From Saccharopolyspora soli (lineage in GTDB: Bacteria > Actinomycetota > Actinomycetes > Mycobacteriales > Pseudonocardiaceae): a DNA stretch of 64,000 bases. Numbering within the stretch: the first letter of the stretch is position 1; each line of letters opens with the position of its first letter. Below are positions 33,371 through 42,061 of the stretch, in pieces. The DNA is taken from assembly GCF_022678645.1 (NCBI RefSeq), contig NZ_JALBWV010000011.1, forward strand, positions 115,458 to 179,457, given 5' to 3'. The position numbers and the translations under genes were made by a program. The notes below the pieces were generated by a model. It was given only the letters and a program-made list of their open reading frames with translations. It ran no database searches and had not been told where the DNA came from.

Positions 33371-33598
33371 TCAGGCGGTGGCGCCGACCGGTTCTCGGAC
33401 CCTTGGTGGCGTCGGATCGGCGGGTTGGTGGCCGTCGGGGTGCGACAGCAGCCATTCCCACAGCTCCACCGGGTCCTCGAACTCGCGTTCGGCGGAGCAG
33501 TGGCACACCGCGCGCAGTCGGTCGGTGCCGAGGATCCAGTGGATCCGGTAGACGCGGTCGCCGGTCAGCATCGGCCGGGCGGCGGGGATGTCGCTCAT
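33371..33598 (-). CDS. Small hypothetical protein coupled to the Rieske oxygenase
   Basis: 75 residues. The start overlaps the stop of the oxygenase gene in ATGA, so it is cotranslated. It has a beta-rich opening GDRVYRIHWILGTDRLRAVC, then CHCSAEREFEDPVELWEWLL and a proline-rich tail. The CHC motif might bind a metal, but this is speculation. Codon use is typical of its neighbours. I recognise no named family. It sits between an oxygenase and its reductase, so it may be an accessory factor. Confidence 0.75.
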   Translation of the reverse strand: MSDIPAARPMLTGDRVYRIHWILGTDRLRAVCHCSAEREFEDPVELWEWLLSHPDGHQPADPTPPRVREPVGATA

Positions 33599-34641
33599 GA
33601 CGCCACGGTTTCCCCGGCGACCATGCGCTTGAGCATGCGGCGCGCCGCCAGGCCACCGGTGTCGATGTTGATGGACAGCTCCTGGTAGCCCTCCGGCTCG
33701 GTGGCGATCACCTGCTCCAGCACGTCGAGCGCGGTGACGTCCTGGAGCACGACGGTGCGGTTGTTCTCCGCCAGGAAGCCCGAGACCTCCTGGTCGTCGA
33801 GCGCGAAATCGCGTGCCACCGCCCAGAAATCGTGCGTGCTGTGCTCGGTCTCCGGGGTGATCGCGTAGACCACCTCGACGTGGAAGGCGTCCGGGTCGCT
33901 GCCGTCGGGATTGGGGGCGCTGCCGACCGGGGCGATCCGGCTGTGCAGCTTGTACAGGCACGGCGGGGTGTACTCGATGTCCTGCCAGCGTGCGATCCGC
34001 CCGGTCAGGCCGGTGGACTTGGCGTAGAAGGGCGGGCACTCGGCGTCGTCCATGTGTCGGCTGACGTAGACGATCCCGGCGTCGTCGTCGACTTCGGTGG
34101 TGATCGGGGTGGCGGCGACCTCCGGGGTGCCGATGTAGCCGCCGTGCAAGTACGTCTCGTGCGAGAGGTCGAGCAGGTTGTCCACGAGCAGGCTGTAGCG
34201 CGCCGCGAGCGGTTCCATGCCGCTGACCGTCGTGTAGGCGGGGGAGTCGAGGTACGGCGCGCGCGGGATGGTGGTCGCGTCGGCCCGGTCGGCGTCGCCG
34301 ATCCAGACCCAGACGAACGAGTCCTGCTCGACGACCGGGTACGGCTTCAGCCGCGCGGTGCGGGGGATCCGGGTCTGGCCGGGGACGGCCACGCAGCCGC
34401 CGTCGGCGCCGTAGGTGAAGCCGTGGTACCCGCAGATGACCTGGTCGTCGACCAGCCGGGTCGGCGCTTGGGACAGCGGGAACCGGCGGTGCACGCAGCG
34501 GTCGGACATCGCGGTGACCTGGCCGCTCTTGGTGCGCCAGAAAAGGATCGACTCGCCGCAGATGGTGCGGGAGAACAGCTCTTGGCCGATCTCGCGGCCA
34601 TAAGCTGCGACGTACCACTGGTTGCGTGGAATGGTGGTCAT
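33595..34641 (-). CDS. vanA: Rieske non-heme iron oxygenase, vanillate O-demethylase (VanA)-like
   Basis: A 348-residue oxygenase subunit. Rieske ligands are Cys49 and His51, then Cys70 and His73 (CVH and CGYH). The catalytic iron site is NLLDLSHETYLH, with His161 and His166. The C-terminus (INIDTGGLAARRMLKRM) is typical of VanA and dicamba-demethylase-type enzymes. The ATG at 34641 has GGAG at proper distance; an adjacent in-frame ATG at 34644 is the alternative. Vanillate or a similar methoxybenzoate is likely, given the hydroxycinnamate genes nearby, but substrate range in this family is hard to predict. Confidence 0.87.
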   Translation of the reverse strand: MTTIPRNQWYVAAYGREIGQELFSRTICGESILFWRTKSGQVTAMSDRCVHRRFPLSQAPTRLVDDQVICGYHGFTYGADGGCVAVPGQTRIPRTARLKPYPVVEQDSFVWVWIGDADRADATTIPRAPYLDSPAYTTVSGMEPLAARYSLLVDNLLDLSHETYLHGGYIGTPEVAATPITTEVDDDAGIVYVSRHMDDAECPPFYAKSTGLTGRIARWQDIEYTPPCLYKLHSRIAPVGSAPNPDGSDPDAFHVEVVYAITPETEHSTHDFWAVARDFALDDQEVSGFLAENNRTVVLQDVTALDVLEQVIATEPEGYQELSINIDTGGLAARRMLKRMVAGETVAS

Positions 34642-34865
34642 CATTGACTCCGTGGCGGTGTTCGGGTGGCGGCGGATGTCCACGGCCGTCGTCGGGCGAA
34701 GCAGCCAGACTTCCTGGTAGTGCTGGACATCGTGTGGCTGCGACCGGCGTGCGACCAACGAGCTTTCCAAAAGATGGAAGAACTCGCGGTGCCCGCTACC
34801 AACCGGTCTCCGGGCCTGCCGTCGAAGCGGTCGCGGTCGGAATCGCCCGCCGTGAGCTGTCTGGG

Positions 34866-34880
34866 CGATTTCGCGCGAAA
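34866..34880. repeat. Dispersed palindrome copy between vanA-like and IclR genes
   Basis: CGATTTCGCGCGAAA followed by CCG, a near-perfect copy of the 18-base palindrome. It lies about 20 bases from the stop codon of the IclR gene (minus strand), inside a 258-base gap that otherwise holds the vanA-like promoter. Confidence 0.7.
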
Positions 34881-34899
34881 CCGGTGCACATCTGCACGG

Positions 34900-35667
34900 T
34901 CAGGACGGGCCAGCCAGGGCTCGGGAGATCGCGCGGGAGCTGGTCAGCAACAGCGGGACCAGCGAGTGCGGGGTGGCGCTGCCGTGGCGCACCACCAGGG
35001 AGACCGCGGCGATCACCTGGCCGTGCTGGTCGTGCACCGGCGCGGCGACGGACAGCGCGTCCGAGGTGACCTGGCGGTCGCTGATGGAGAAACCGTTGTT
35101 GCGGATGTCGGCGAGCATCCGGCGGAGGGCCTGCGGGTCGGTGACGGTGCATTCGGTGAAGCGCTGGACGGGACCGCTGAGCACGTCGTCCTGCACCTCG
35201 GTCGGGGCGTGCGCGAGCAGCACGAGCCCCACGCCGGTGGCGGTGAGGGCGAATCGGCCGCCGACGCGGGTGAGCACGGGAACCGCACCGGAGCCCGCGA
35301 TTCGTTCGATGTAGACGACTTCGGTGCCCTCGCGCACGGCCAGTTGCACGTTCTCGCGGGTGACCTGCGAGAGGTCCTCCAGGAACGGCAGAGCCCGTTC
35401 CCGCAACCCCTGGCTGCGCGGCGCCAACGCCCCGAGCTCCCACAGGCGAAGCCCGATCCGGTAGTAGCCGTCCTCGCCGCGCTCCAGTCCACCCCAGGCG
35501 ACCAGTTCCCCGAGCATCCGGTGCACGGTCGAAAGGGGCAGTCCGGAGTGCCGCGCGAGCCCGCTCAACGTCATAGCGGGACGCTGCACGGTGAAGGCGT
35601 CCAGTAGTTGGAGCGCACGCCCCAGAACAGGCCCCGTGCGCCCAGGTGCCCGCCCGGCCCGGCTCAT
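34900..35667 (-). CDS. IclR-family transcriptional regulator (intact)
   Basis: A 255-residue protein with the complete IclR layout. The N-terminal winged helix is VLGRALQLLDAF, then LSGLARHSGLPLSTVHRMLG. The effector domain follows, with GLRLWELGALA, LAVREGTEVVYIERIAG and the C-terminal SVAAPVHDQHGQVIAAVSL. The ATG at 35667 is preferred to a GTG three codons earlier. It lies directly upstream of the vanA-like gene on the same strand and is a natural controller of that operon. Confidence 0.92.
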   Translation of the reverse strand: MSRAGRAPGRTGPVLGRALQLLDAFTVQRPAMTLSGLARHSGLPLSTVHRMLGELVAWGGLERGEDGYYRIGLRLWELGALAPRSQGLRERALPFLEDLSQVTRENVQLAVREGTEVVYIERIAGSGAVPVLTRVGGRFALTATGVGLVLLAHAPTEVQDDVLSGPVQRFTECTVTDPQALRRMLADIRNNGFSISDRQVTSDALSVAAPVHDQHGQVIAAVSLVVRHGSATPHSLVPLLLTSSRAISRALAGPS

Positions 35668-35904
35668 GACGGCCACCGAACCGCTAGCCGAGTGCGGACC
35701 AGTCTCGTGCAGGTTTTCGAAGTCACGGATCGACCTTTGCCAACAGGCCAGTCGTTCGCAACCGTAACGAGTGTTCCAGGCGGATCGCGGGCCTCCGGCG
35801 ACCGGACTGATCGACCCGATGCGGCTCGCATCGTTCAGCTGATTCTGAACGAAATGTACTAGCGGGCGCAGCGAGCCATGTTGGCGCCGAGGACGCCTGG
35901 TGGC
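35668..35904. other. Gap between PaaX and IclR genes
   Basis: 237 bases without a recognisable gene. It should hold the promoter of the IclR gene (minus strand). No clear operator or terminator was identified. Confidence 0.4.
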
Positions 35905-36765
35905 TCACTCGGGTGCTCGGGCGTTCGCGGGGACGTTGATCTCGTCGATCACCTCCGCCGCTATGCGGGCCGCTTTGGGGCGGTAGCGGCGTTCCAGTCT
36001 GCGGAACAGTCGCTCGGCTCCGATCGCTGGCCAGTCGGCCGCCAGGTGTTCCGCCGGGAGGTGGGGGTCCTGGCGCACCAACTGGAGCCAGTCGGTGTGC
36101 AGGATGAGTTGGCGCGCCAGGTCGTCCGGGGCTGACGGGAGCGGCCGGGAAGTGTCCCAGCGGTCCCGGAAGGCGCGGTACCGCGCGGCGATGGCGTCCG
36201 TGTCGAAGGCGCGGCGGACCAGGTCGGCGGATTCGGTCGGTTTCGCCTGTTGGGCGGTGAACACCGTGACGTTCTCGGCCAGCCCGAGTTCATCGATGAT
36301 CGAGGCGGCGTCCTTGATTCCCGGCGCGATCCACAGGCCGTTCTGCAGCATGCCGAAGCCCGCCCAGATCAGCTGGGAACGCAGGTCGTGTCGATCGCTT
36401 CGCCTGCTGTCCGGCAGCGAGAAGCTGACCAGGGTCCAGTTGCCGTCCCAGTCCCGGTTGACCGCGCCGGTGTCCTGGATCCGCCGCTCGCCGTCCCGCA
36501 GCACGCCGGTGGCGTGCGCGGTCAGTCCGAAGTAGACACGGCGGCCCCTGCGCTGCCGGGTCAGCAGGCCTCGATTGGCCATCCGGGCGAGCGTCGAGCG
36601 GACCGCTTCCTCGGACACCCCAACCCGATCGAAGACGTCGATGATGCTGCCGGAGTAGACCGCCGTACCCCGGCCCAGCACGTAGATGCCCAGGAAGCTG
36701 AGCATGAGCGATTGCGGTCGGGCCGAGTAGGTCAGCACGTCGTCATCGGTGGGTCTGCCGGTCAC
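35905..36765 (-). CDS. PaaX-family transcriptional repressor
   Basis: About 286 residues. The N-terminal winged helix contains SLMLSFLGIYVLGRGTAVYSG and then VRSTLARMANRGLLTRQRRGR, the PaaX pattern. The middle and C-terminal domains have VSFSLPDSRRSDRHDLRSQL and FRDRWDTSRPLP. PaaX proteins respond to aryl-CoA thioesters, such as phenylacetyl-CoA. Here the likely ligand is a CoA ester made by the ligase at 39428. GTG at 36765 leaves room for the divergent promoter; a longer reading from GTG at 36816 would cover it. Confidence 0.85.
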   Translation of the reverse strand: MTGRPTDDDVLTYSARPQSLMLSFLGIYVLGRGTAVYSGSIIDVFDRVGVSEEAVRSTLARMANRGLLTRQRRGRRVYFGLTAHATGVLRDGERRIQDTGAVNRDWDGNWTLVSFSLPDSRRSDRHDLRSQLIWAGFGMLQNGLWIAPGIKDAASIIDELGLAENVTVFTAQQAKPTESADLVRRAFDTDAIAARYRAFRDRWDTSRPLPSAPDDLARQLILHTDWLQLVRQDPHLPAEHLAADWPAIGAERLFRRLERRYRPKAARIAAEVIDEINVPANARAPE

Positions 36766-36802
36766 GGCAGCAAGCGTAGCCCTCCTGAAGTTGGGCACAA
36801 TA

Positions 36803-36832
36803 TTGACGACAGTCACAAGAACGCCGTATGTT
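36803..36832 (+). promoter_or_regulatory. Promoter of the SDR-amidohydrolase-MaoC-ligase operon
   Basis: TTGACG (36803-36808) and TATGTT (36827-36832) are 18 bases apart, giving a leader of about 30 bases with GGGAAGGGA before the ATG at 36870. The site lies between the divergent PaaX gene and the operon, the place where a PaaX operator is expected. Confidence 0.5.
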
Positions 36833-36869
36833 TGCCGGGCGTCGGCTCGCTGCGGGAAGGGACGATTTC

Positions 36870-37781
36870 ATGGATCTAGCCGGGAAAGTCGCGGTCGTCA
36901 CCGGCAGTGGCCGCGGGCTCGGGCGGGCGTACGCGGAAGCCCTCGCGGCCTCCGGCGCGGCTGTCGTCGTCAACGACGTGGATGCCGAAGCGGCCGAGCA
37001 GGTCGTCAAGGCGATCACCGCCGCTGGCGGGCGGGCGGTGCAGGTGGTCGCCCCGGTCGGCAGCGCCGAGGTCGCGGACCGCCTGGTGTCCACCGCCGTG
37101 GCGGAGTTCGGGCGCCTCGACGTGCTGGTGACCAACGCGGGCATCCTGCGGGACCGGGTGCTGTGGAAGATGTCGGACGAGGAATTCGACGCGGTGCTCG
37201 ACGTGCACCTGCGCGGGACGTTCACCTGCGCCCGCGCGGCGGCCGCGCGGATGCGCGAGCAGGGCACCGGAGGTCGTTTGATCCTGATCTCCTCGCCCGC
37301 CGGGCAGCGCGGCAACTTCGGCCAGACCAACTACGCCGCCGCCAAGGCCGGGATCGTCGCGATGGCGCGCACCTGGGCGATGGAGCTCGCCAAGGCTGAA
37401 ATCGCGGTGAACGCGGTGGTCCCGATCGCCGCGACCGAGATGACCAAGACCATCCCCGCGTTCGGGCCGATCATCGAGGAGGCCGAGCGCACCGGCCAGC
37501 CGTTCCCGGAGTGGCTGCGCAAGGACGAGGGGCTGGGAACCGTAGCGGATGTCGCGCCGCTGATCGTCTTCCTCGCCTCCGACGCGGCCAAGGGCGTGAC
37601 GGGCCAGGCCATCGGGATCGGCGGGGACAAGCTCGCGCTGTGGTCGCATCCGCAGGAGAAGACCGCGGCCTACGCCGACGGCGGGTGGACCGCGGAGGCC
37701 ATCGCCGCGTCGTGGCACAGCGGTGTCGGCGCCGAGCCGGAGACCTACGGCGTTCCCGCGCCGAAGATCCCGGAATCCTGA
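36870..37781 (+). CDS. SDR beta-hydroxyacyl-CoA dehydrogenase-like (CouN/PhdB type)
   Basis: A 303-residue SDR, longer than the classical 250. TGSGRGLGRAYAEAL is near residues 11-25. VNDVDAEA suggests NAD. NAGILRDRVLWKMSDEEFD is the signature of the peroxisomal HSD17B4-like acyl-CoA branch, and the active-site Ser and Tyr-Lys are in ISSPAGQRGNFGQTNYAAAK. The C-terminal extension contains WSHPQEK and GWTAEAIAASW. It would oxidise a beta-hydroxyacyl-CoA to the beta-keto form. It begins a four-enzyme operon with amidohydrolase, MaoC and ligase. Confidence 0.85.
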   Translation: MDLAGKVAVVTGSGRGLGRAYAEALAASGAAVVVNDVDAEAAEQVVKAITAAGGRAVQVVAPVGSAEVADRLVSTAVAEFGRLDVLVTNAGILRDRVLWKMSDEEFDAVLDVHLRGTFTCARAAAARMREQGTGGRLILISSPAGQRGNFGQTNYAAAKAGIVAMARTWAMELAKAEIAVNAVVPIAATEMTKTIPAFGPIIEEAERTGQPFPEWLRKDEGLGTVADVAPLIVFLASDAAKGVTGQAIGIGGDKLALWSHPQEKTAAYADGGWTAEAIAASWHSGVGAEPETYGVPAPKIPES

Positions 37782-37816
37782 AGCAGCAGACCACGAGCTG
37801 GAAGACGGGCTTTGGC

Positions 37817-38695
37817 ATGACGCACATCGATGTTGCTGAACTGGTCGCGATCGACGTCCACACGCATGCCGAGATCTCCAAGGACGGCCACGGGTCGTTG
37901 AGCCCCGAGCTGTTCGGCGCTTCGGAGAAGTACTTCAAGGCGCAGGGCCACCGGCAGCCGACGATCCCGGAAATGGCCGACTACTACCGCGAGCGGCGGA
38001 TGGCGGCGGTGGTGTTCACAGTGGACGCCGAACACGCCACCGGGCATCCGCGCATCGCCAACGAAGAGGTCGCCGAGAGCTGCGCCGAGCACTCCGACGT
38101 GCTCATCCCGTTCGCCAGCATCGACCCGTGGAAGGGCAGGGCAGGGGTGCGCGAAGCGCGTCGGCTGGTCGCCGAACACGGTGTCCGCGGGTTCAAGTTC
38201 CACCCGAGCATCCAAGGCTTCTCGCCGAACGACCCGATGGCCTACCCGCTGTACGAGGTGATCGAGGAGCTTGGTGGGATCGCGCTGTTCCACACCGGGC
38301 AGACCGGCATCGGCGCCGGTGTGCCAGGCGGTGGCGGGATCCGGCTGAAGCACTCCAACCCGATGCTGGTCGACGACGTCGCAGTGGATTTCCCAGAGCT
38401 GCGGATCATCCTGGCGCACCCGTCGTTCCCGTGGCAGGACGAGGCGCTGGCGGTGGCCAACCACAAGCCGCACGTGTACATCGACCTGTCCGGCTGGTCG
38501 CCGAAGTACTTCCCGCCGCAACTGGTGCGCTACGCCAATTCGCTGTTGCAGGACAAGGTGCTGTTCGGCTCCGACTACCCGGTCATCACCCCGGACCGCT
38601 GGCTCGCCGATTTCGAAAAGCTCGACATCAAGCCGGAAGTCCGCCCCAAGATCCTCAAGGACAACGCAGCGAAGCTACTCGCCCTCACCAGCTAG
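37817..38695 (+). CDS. Amidohydrolase, 4-hydroxyphenyl-beta-ketoacyl-CoA hydrolase (CouO/PhdC)-like
   Basis: A 292-residue metal-dependent TIM-barrel enzyme of the Amidohydro_2 family. IDVHTHAEI carries the metal His pair. GFKFHPSIQGFSPNDP, LFHTGQTG and IILAHPSFPWQDE give further ligands, and FGSDYPVITPDRW holds the catalytic Asp. Proteins of this kind, next to an acyl-CoA ligase, MaoC and SDR, catalyse hydrolytic retro-Claisen cleavage of beta-ketoacyl-CoA in hydroxycinnamate catabolism (CouO of Rhodococcus). The same role is inferred here from fold and operon. Confidence 0.85.
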   Translation: MTHIDVAELVAIDVHTHAEISKDGHGSLSPELFGASEKYFKAQGHRQPTIPEMADYYRERRMAAVVFTVDAEHATGHPRIANEEVAESCAEHSDVLIPFASIDPWKGRAGVREARRLVAEHGVRGFKFHPSIQGFSPNDPMAYPLYEVIEELGGIALFHTGQTGIGAGVPGGGGIRLKHSNPMLVDDVAVDFPELRIILAHPSFPWQDEALAVANHKPHVYIDLSGWSPKYFPPQLVRYANSLLQDKVLFGSDYPVITPDRWLADFEKLDIKPEVRPKILKDNAAKLLALTS

Positions 38696-38704
38696 GAGCA
38701 TGCC

Positions 38705-38872
38705 ATGACATCCCCGGTGTCAACCTCAGTCCTCCCGAACCGCACCTCAGGGGACCGTGACGCGAACCAGCCACCAGAAACCCCGAAACGGGAGATTGGA
38801 CTGGACGCAACCACCACTGCAAATCGCGGAGAGGCGGCACCGGAGGCGGAACTGGAGGCGGACCAGTCGTGA
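38705..38872 (+). CDS. Possible small protein overlapping the MaoC gene
   Basis: A 55-codon open frame. AGGAG (38694-38698) is six bases before the ATG, and its stop overlaps the MaoC start in GTGA. Those are good signs of a translated leader gene. The sequence is polar and Thr/Pro/Glu-rich (MTSPVSTSVLPNRTSGDRD...), with weaker third-position GC than its neighbours (about two thirds). It may be only a translation-coupling ORF or chance. No family recognised. Confidence 0.3.
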   Translation: MTSPVSTSVLPNRTSGDRDANQPPETPKREIGLDATTTANRGEAAPEAELEADQS

Positions 38873-39327
38873 CCACCACCGTGCACGGGTTGGACGAGAT
38901 CAAGCAGCTCGCCGGTCGGGATCTCGGCGTCGGCAACTGGCTGGAGATCACCCAGGAACGGGTCAACACCTTCGCCGACGCGACCGACGACCACCAGTGG
39001 ATCCACCTCGACGTCGACCGGGCCCGCAGCGGCCCGTTCGGCGGCACCATCGCCCACGGATACCTCACGTTGTCGCTGCTCATCCCGCTGTACACCGAAC
39101 TGCTCGACATCCGGGGCGTGGGCATGAGCGTCAACTACGGCCTGGAGAAGGTGCGGTTCCCGAGTCCGGTGCCGGTCGGCGGCAAGATCCGACTGGCCGG
39201 GAAGGTCGCCTCGGTCGAGGAGGTCTCCGGCAACGGGGTGCAGATGGTCCTGGACTTCACCGTCGAGATCGACGGATCCGCCAAACCGGCCTGCGTCGCG
39301 CGAGCGGTCTACCGGCACTACGCGTGA
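38869..39327 (+). CDS. MaoC-family enoyl-CoA hydratase (CouM-like)
   Basis: A 152-residue single hot-dog-fold hydratase. The catalytic signature is FADATDDHQWIHLD, with Asp and His, followed by GPFGGTIAHGYLTLSLL. It adds water to a trans-enoyl-CoA, here presumably a hydroxycinnamoyl-CoA made by the neighbouring ligase, giving the beta-hydroxyacyl-CoA for the SDR. It starts with GTG at 38869. Confidence 0.93.
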   Translation: MTTTVHGLDEIKQLAGRDLGVGNWLEITQERVNTFADATDDHQWIHLDVDRARSGPFGGTIAHGYLTLSLLIPLYTELLDIRGVGMSVNYGLEKVRFPSPVPVGGKIRLAGKVASVEEVSGNGVQMVLDFTVEIDGSAKPACVARAVYRHYA

Positions 39328-39427
39328 AGCGTCCTGTTGTCGGTTGTGGTGGGAGAGACCGCGCGAGGAGGATCTGGCCGCGACGAGAGCACTGGACTGC
39401 CTTGGCGGACGAGGAGGGTACGGGCTG

Positions 39428-40951
39428 ATGCGGAACAACGGCCTGGGCGGCTGGCCTGCTCGGCGAGCGCTCATGACACCGGGGCGCACCGCGTTCGTGT
39501 TCGGTGAAGAGTCGGTCACCTACGCCGATTTCGCCCGTCGAACCACCCTGCTGGCGTCCCAACTGCGCCGGGCGGGTGTCGAGCCGGGCGCCCGGATCGC
39601 TTATCTGGGCACGAATCATCCCGCGTTCGTCGAGACCACGTTCGCCACCCACATGATCGGCGGCATCTTCGTCCCGTTGAACTTCCGGCTGGCCGTGCCC
39701 GAGATCGAGTACATGCTCGCCGACTCGGGTGCCACCGTGCTCGTATACGCGCCGGAATGCGCCGCGGTGGTGCGCGCGCTCGGCGAACTCACCGAACTGC
39801 GCGAGGTCGTGGCGCTTGCGGAGCCCGCGCCTGGCGAGCAGGACTACGAACATTGGCTCACCGCTGGCGACGACGCACCGATCGACGTCGCGGTGCACCT
39901 CGATGACACCGCGCTCATCCTCTACACCTCGGGCACCACGGGGCGCCCGAAAGGCGCGATGCTGACCCACGGCAACCTCGTGTGGAACACCTACAACCTC
40001 CTCGTCGGCGTTGATCTGACCAGCGACGAAGTCACCCTGATCAGCGCCCCGCTGTTCCACGTCGCCGCGCTCAACCAGACGTTGCTGCCCACCTTCGTCA
40101 AAGGCGGCTGTTCGGTGCTGACGTCCACTTGGGACGTTGATGCCTGCTACGACCTGGTCGAGGAGTTCGGCATCACCTTGATGTTCGGCGTGACCACGAT
40201 GTTCGCCGAATTCGCCCAGTCGCCGCGCTGGGCCGACGCGGACCTCTCCTCGCTGCGAACGGTGATGAGCGGGGGCGCGGCCATCCCCGAACCGCTCATC
40301 CGCACGTACCAGGAGCGCGGGCTGGTGTTCTGCCAGGGGTACGGGATGACCGAGACCTCGCCCGGCGCGACCTTCCTGGAAGCCGCGGAAAGCACCCGCA
40401 AGGTCGGATCAGCCGGGGTGCCGGTGTTCTTCGCCGACGTGCGGGTGGTGCGGCCGGACCTCACCGACGTCGACCCCGGCGAGCCGGGCGAGGTGCTCAT
40501 CAAGGGGCCCAACGTCAGTCCGGGGTACTGGCGGAATCCGGCCGCCACGGCGGCGTCGGTCGCCGACGGCGGCTGGTTCCGATCCGGCGACATCGCGAAA
40601 CTCGACGAGGAAGGCCACCTGCACATCGTCGACCGGGTCAAGGACATGTTCATCTCCGGCGGGGAGAACGTCTTTCCGGCCGAGGTGGAGAGCGCCATCT
40701 TCGCGCATCCAGCGGTCGCCGAAGTGGCCGTCATCGGGGTCCCGGACCAGCGCTGGGGCGAGGTGGGTCGGGCGTTCGTGGTGTGTCGGCCGGGCGCTGC
40801 GCTGACGCACGACGAGCTGTGCGAATTCCTCCGCGACAGGCTGGCGAAGTACAAGATCCCGGTGCACCTGGAGGTGGTCGACCGACTGCCGCGCACCGGT
40901 TCGGGCAAGGTCCTCAAGGCCCGCTTGCGCGAAGGCTGGTCGAAGAACTAG
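39428..40951 (+). CDS. Acyl-CoA ligase, hydroxycinnamate-CoA ligase (CouL)-like
   Basis: A 507-residue AMP-forming ligase. P-loop is LILYTSGTTGRPKGAML. The adenine motif is QGYGMTETSPG, and the hinge and catalytic core are WFRSGDIAKLDEEGH and DRVKDMFISGGENV. The catalytic Lys is in PRTGSGKVLKARL near the C-terminus. It makes an acyl-AMP and then a CoA thioester. The neighbours suggest a phenylpropanoid acid such as p-coumarate or ferulate. The ATG at 39428 has GAGGAGG about 12 bases before it and gives the normal family length. Confidence 0.88.
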   Translation: MRNNGLGGWPARRALMTPGRTAFVFGEESVTYADFARRTTLLASQLRRAGVEPGARIAYLGTNHPAFVETTFATHMIGGIFVPLNFRLAVPEIEYMLADSGATVLVYAPECAAVVRALGELTELREVVALAEPAPGEQDYEHWLTAGDDAPIDVAVHLDDTALILYTSGTTGRPKGAMLTHGNLVWNTYNLLVGVDLTSDEVTLISAPLFHVAALNQTLLPTFVKGGCSVLTSTWDVDACYDLVEEFGITLMFGVTTMFAEFAQSPRWADADLSSLRTVMSGGAAIPEPLIRTYQERGLVFCQGYGMTETSPGATFLEAAESTRKVGSAGVPVFFADVRVVRPDLTDVDPGEPGEVLIKGPNVSPGYWRNPAATAASVADGGWFRSGDIAKLDEEGHLHIVDRVKDMFISGGENVFPAEVESAIFAHPAVAEVAVIGVPDQRWGEVGRAFVVCRPGAALTHDELCEFLRDRLAKYKIPVHLEVVDRLPRTGSGKVLKARLREGWSKN

Positions 40952-40965
40952 ACGCGCTCGTTCCG

Positions 40966-41937
40966 TCACGGCGCGGGCCGTCGTGGGGTGGCCGGTACCG
41001 GTGATCCGTAGCCGATGCGCAGCACGGTTTGCGGCCACAGGCCGCCGCCGATGAGGGTGCGCAGTTCTTTGCGGGTCGCCGGAACCTCGACGGCTTGGGG
41101 CAGGAACGAGACCGCCAGTCCGACGGCGGTGGCGGTCAGCAGCACGCGTTGCATGGCCAGCCCGGCTTGCAGGTGTGCGTGCCGCGAATCCTGGAACGAT
41201 CCGAGCACGCAGATCAGCGGCTCGGGTTCGAAGTCCTTGCCCGTCGTTCGGGGTGCCCCCTTGCCGTTGCTGAAGTCGCGCAGCACGTACTCGTCCTGCG
41301 GTTCCGGCAACGGCCCGCTGTTGCGGGCGGGCACTCCGTCGTAGACGTCCTGGTCGCGGCCGGTCCAGTGCTGCCACTCGGTGACGAAATCCGGGTCGGC
41401 GCGCTGCCTGTCGTGCGCCCGCCGCAGCAGCACGAGCAGTTTGGGCAGCTGCGTCCGGTCGAGGATGGCGAGCCAGCCCCGTTCGGCTTCGGCCGCGTGC
41501 CGCAACTGGGCCTGCACGTGTGCGGGAACCGCGAGCGGCAGGAACGGGCGGCGGTTGGTGCGGCGCTGCGGGATCGCGGCTGCCAACACGCGGTCGATCG
41601 GAGTGGCGGGGCGTCGACCGGAAGGCCGCACGGTCGCGAGCAGGTCGGGCTTGCCGTGATCGGGGAACATCCGCACGTCCGGGTACACCCCGGCCACCCG
41701 GATCGCCAGCCGCAGGTTCAGCAGGGCGGCTCCGCACGCGAGGGTGAGTTCCCGGTGCTCGGGGTCGGCGACCGGGACAGCGTGCGAGCGGTCCGCCTGC
41801 AACTCGATGACGCCAGCGGTGCAGGAGAACTGCCAGGGCTGGCTGTTGTGCAACGACGGCGCGGCGACGGCCGCGAGCAGAACCTGCCGGACCTGATCGG
41901 CCGTCAGGCTCCCGACGGGCATGATGGAGGTGTTCAA
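40966..41937 (-). CDS. Acg-family nitroreductase-like FMN-binding protein
   Basis: A 323-residue protein of the Acg/Rv3131 family, a double nitroreductase fold. Typical are AAVAAPSLHNSQPWQF at the N-terminus, IPQRRTNRRPFLP in the middle and FLPQAVEVPATR near the end. In mycobacteria these proteins belong to the hypoxia/dormancy regulon and may sequester flavin rather than catalyse. TTG at 41937 is chosen because AAGGAGG (41943-41949) is correctly spaced; a GTG at 41967 would run across that site. It is divergent from the SHOCT gene, with a long inverted repeat between. Confidence 0.85.
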   Translation of the reverse strand: MNTSIMPVGSLTADQVRQVLLAAVAAPSLHNSQPWQFSCTAGVIELQADRSHAVPVADPEHRELTLACGAALLNLRLAIRVAGVYPDVRMFPDHGKPDLLATVRPSGRRPATPIDRVLAAAIPQRRTNRRPFLPLAVPAHVQAQLRHAAEAERGWLAILDRTQLPKLLVLLRRAHDRQRADPDFVTEWQHWTGRDQDVYDGVPARNSGPLPEPQDEYVLRDFSNGKGAPRTTGKDFEPEPLICVLGSFQDSRHAHLQAGLAMQRVLLTATAVGLAVSFLPQAVEVPATRKELRTLIGGGLWPQTVLRIGYGSPVPATPRRPAP

Positions 41938-42007
41938 CGCGCCCTCCTTCGTCGCCGGTGACTCCACGAACCAAGGCTGTCGGGCCGACGACCCGCGATA
42001 TAGAGCC

Positions 42008-42061
42008 GATGGTCACCTGCCCCTGGCACGGCCATCCATAAAGGACAATTCGGTGACCATC
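42008..42061. promoter_or_regulatory. Long-range inverted repeat between the Acg and SHOCT genes
   Basis: GATGGTCAC (42008-42016) and GTGACCATC (42053-42061) are perfect inverted copies, 36 bases apart. Each is followed or preceded by CTGCCC-type sequence. The placement in a divergent promoter region suggests a two-site operator. Confidence 0.45.
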
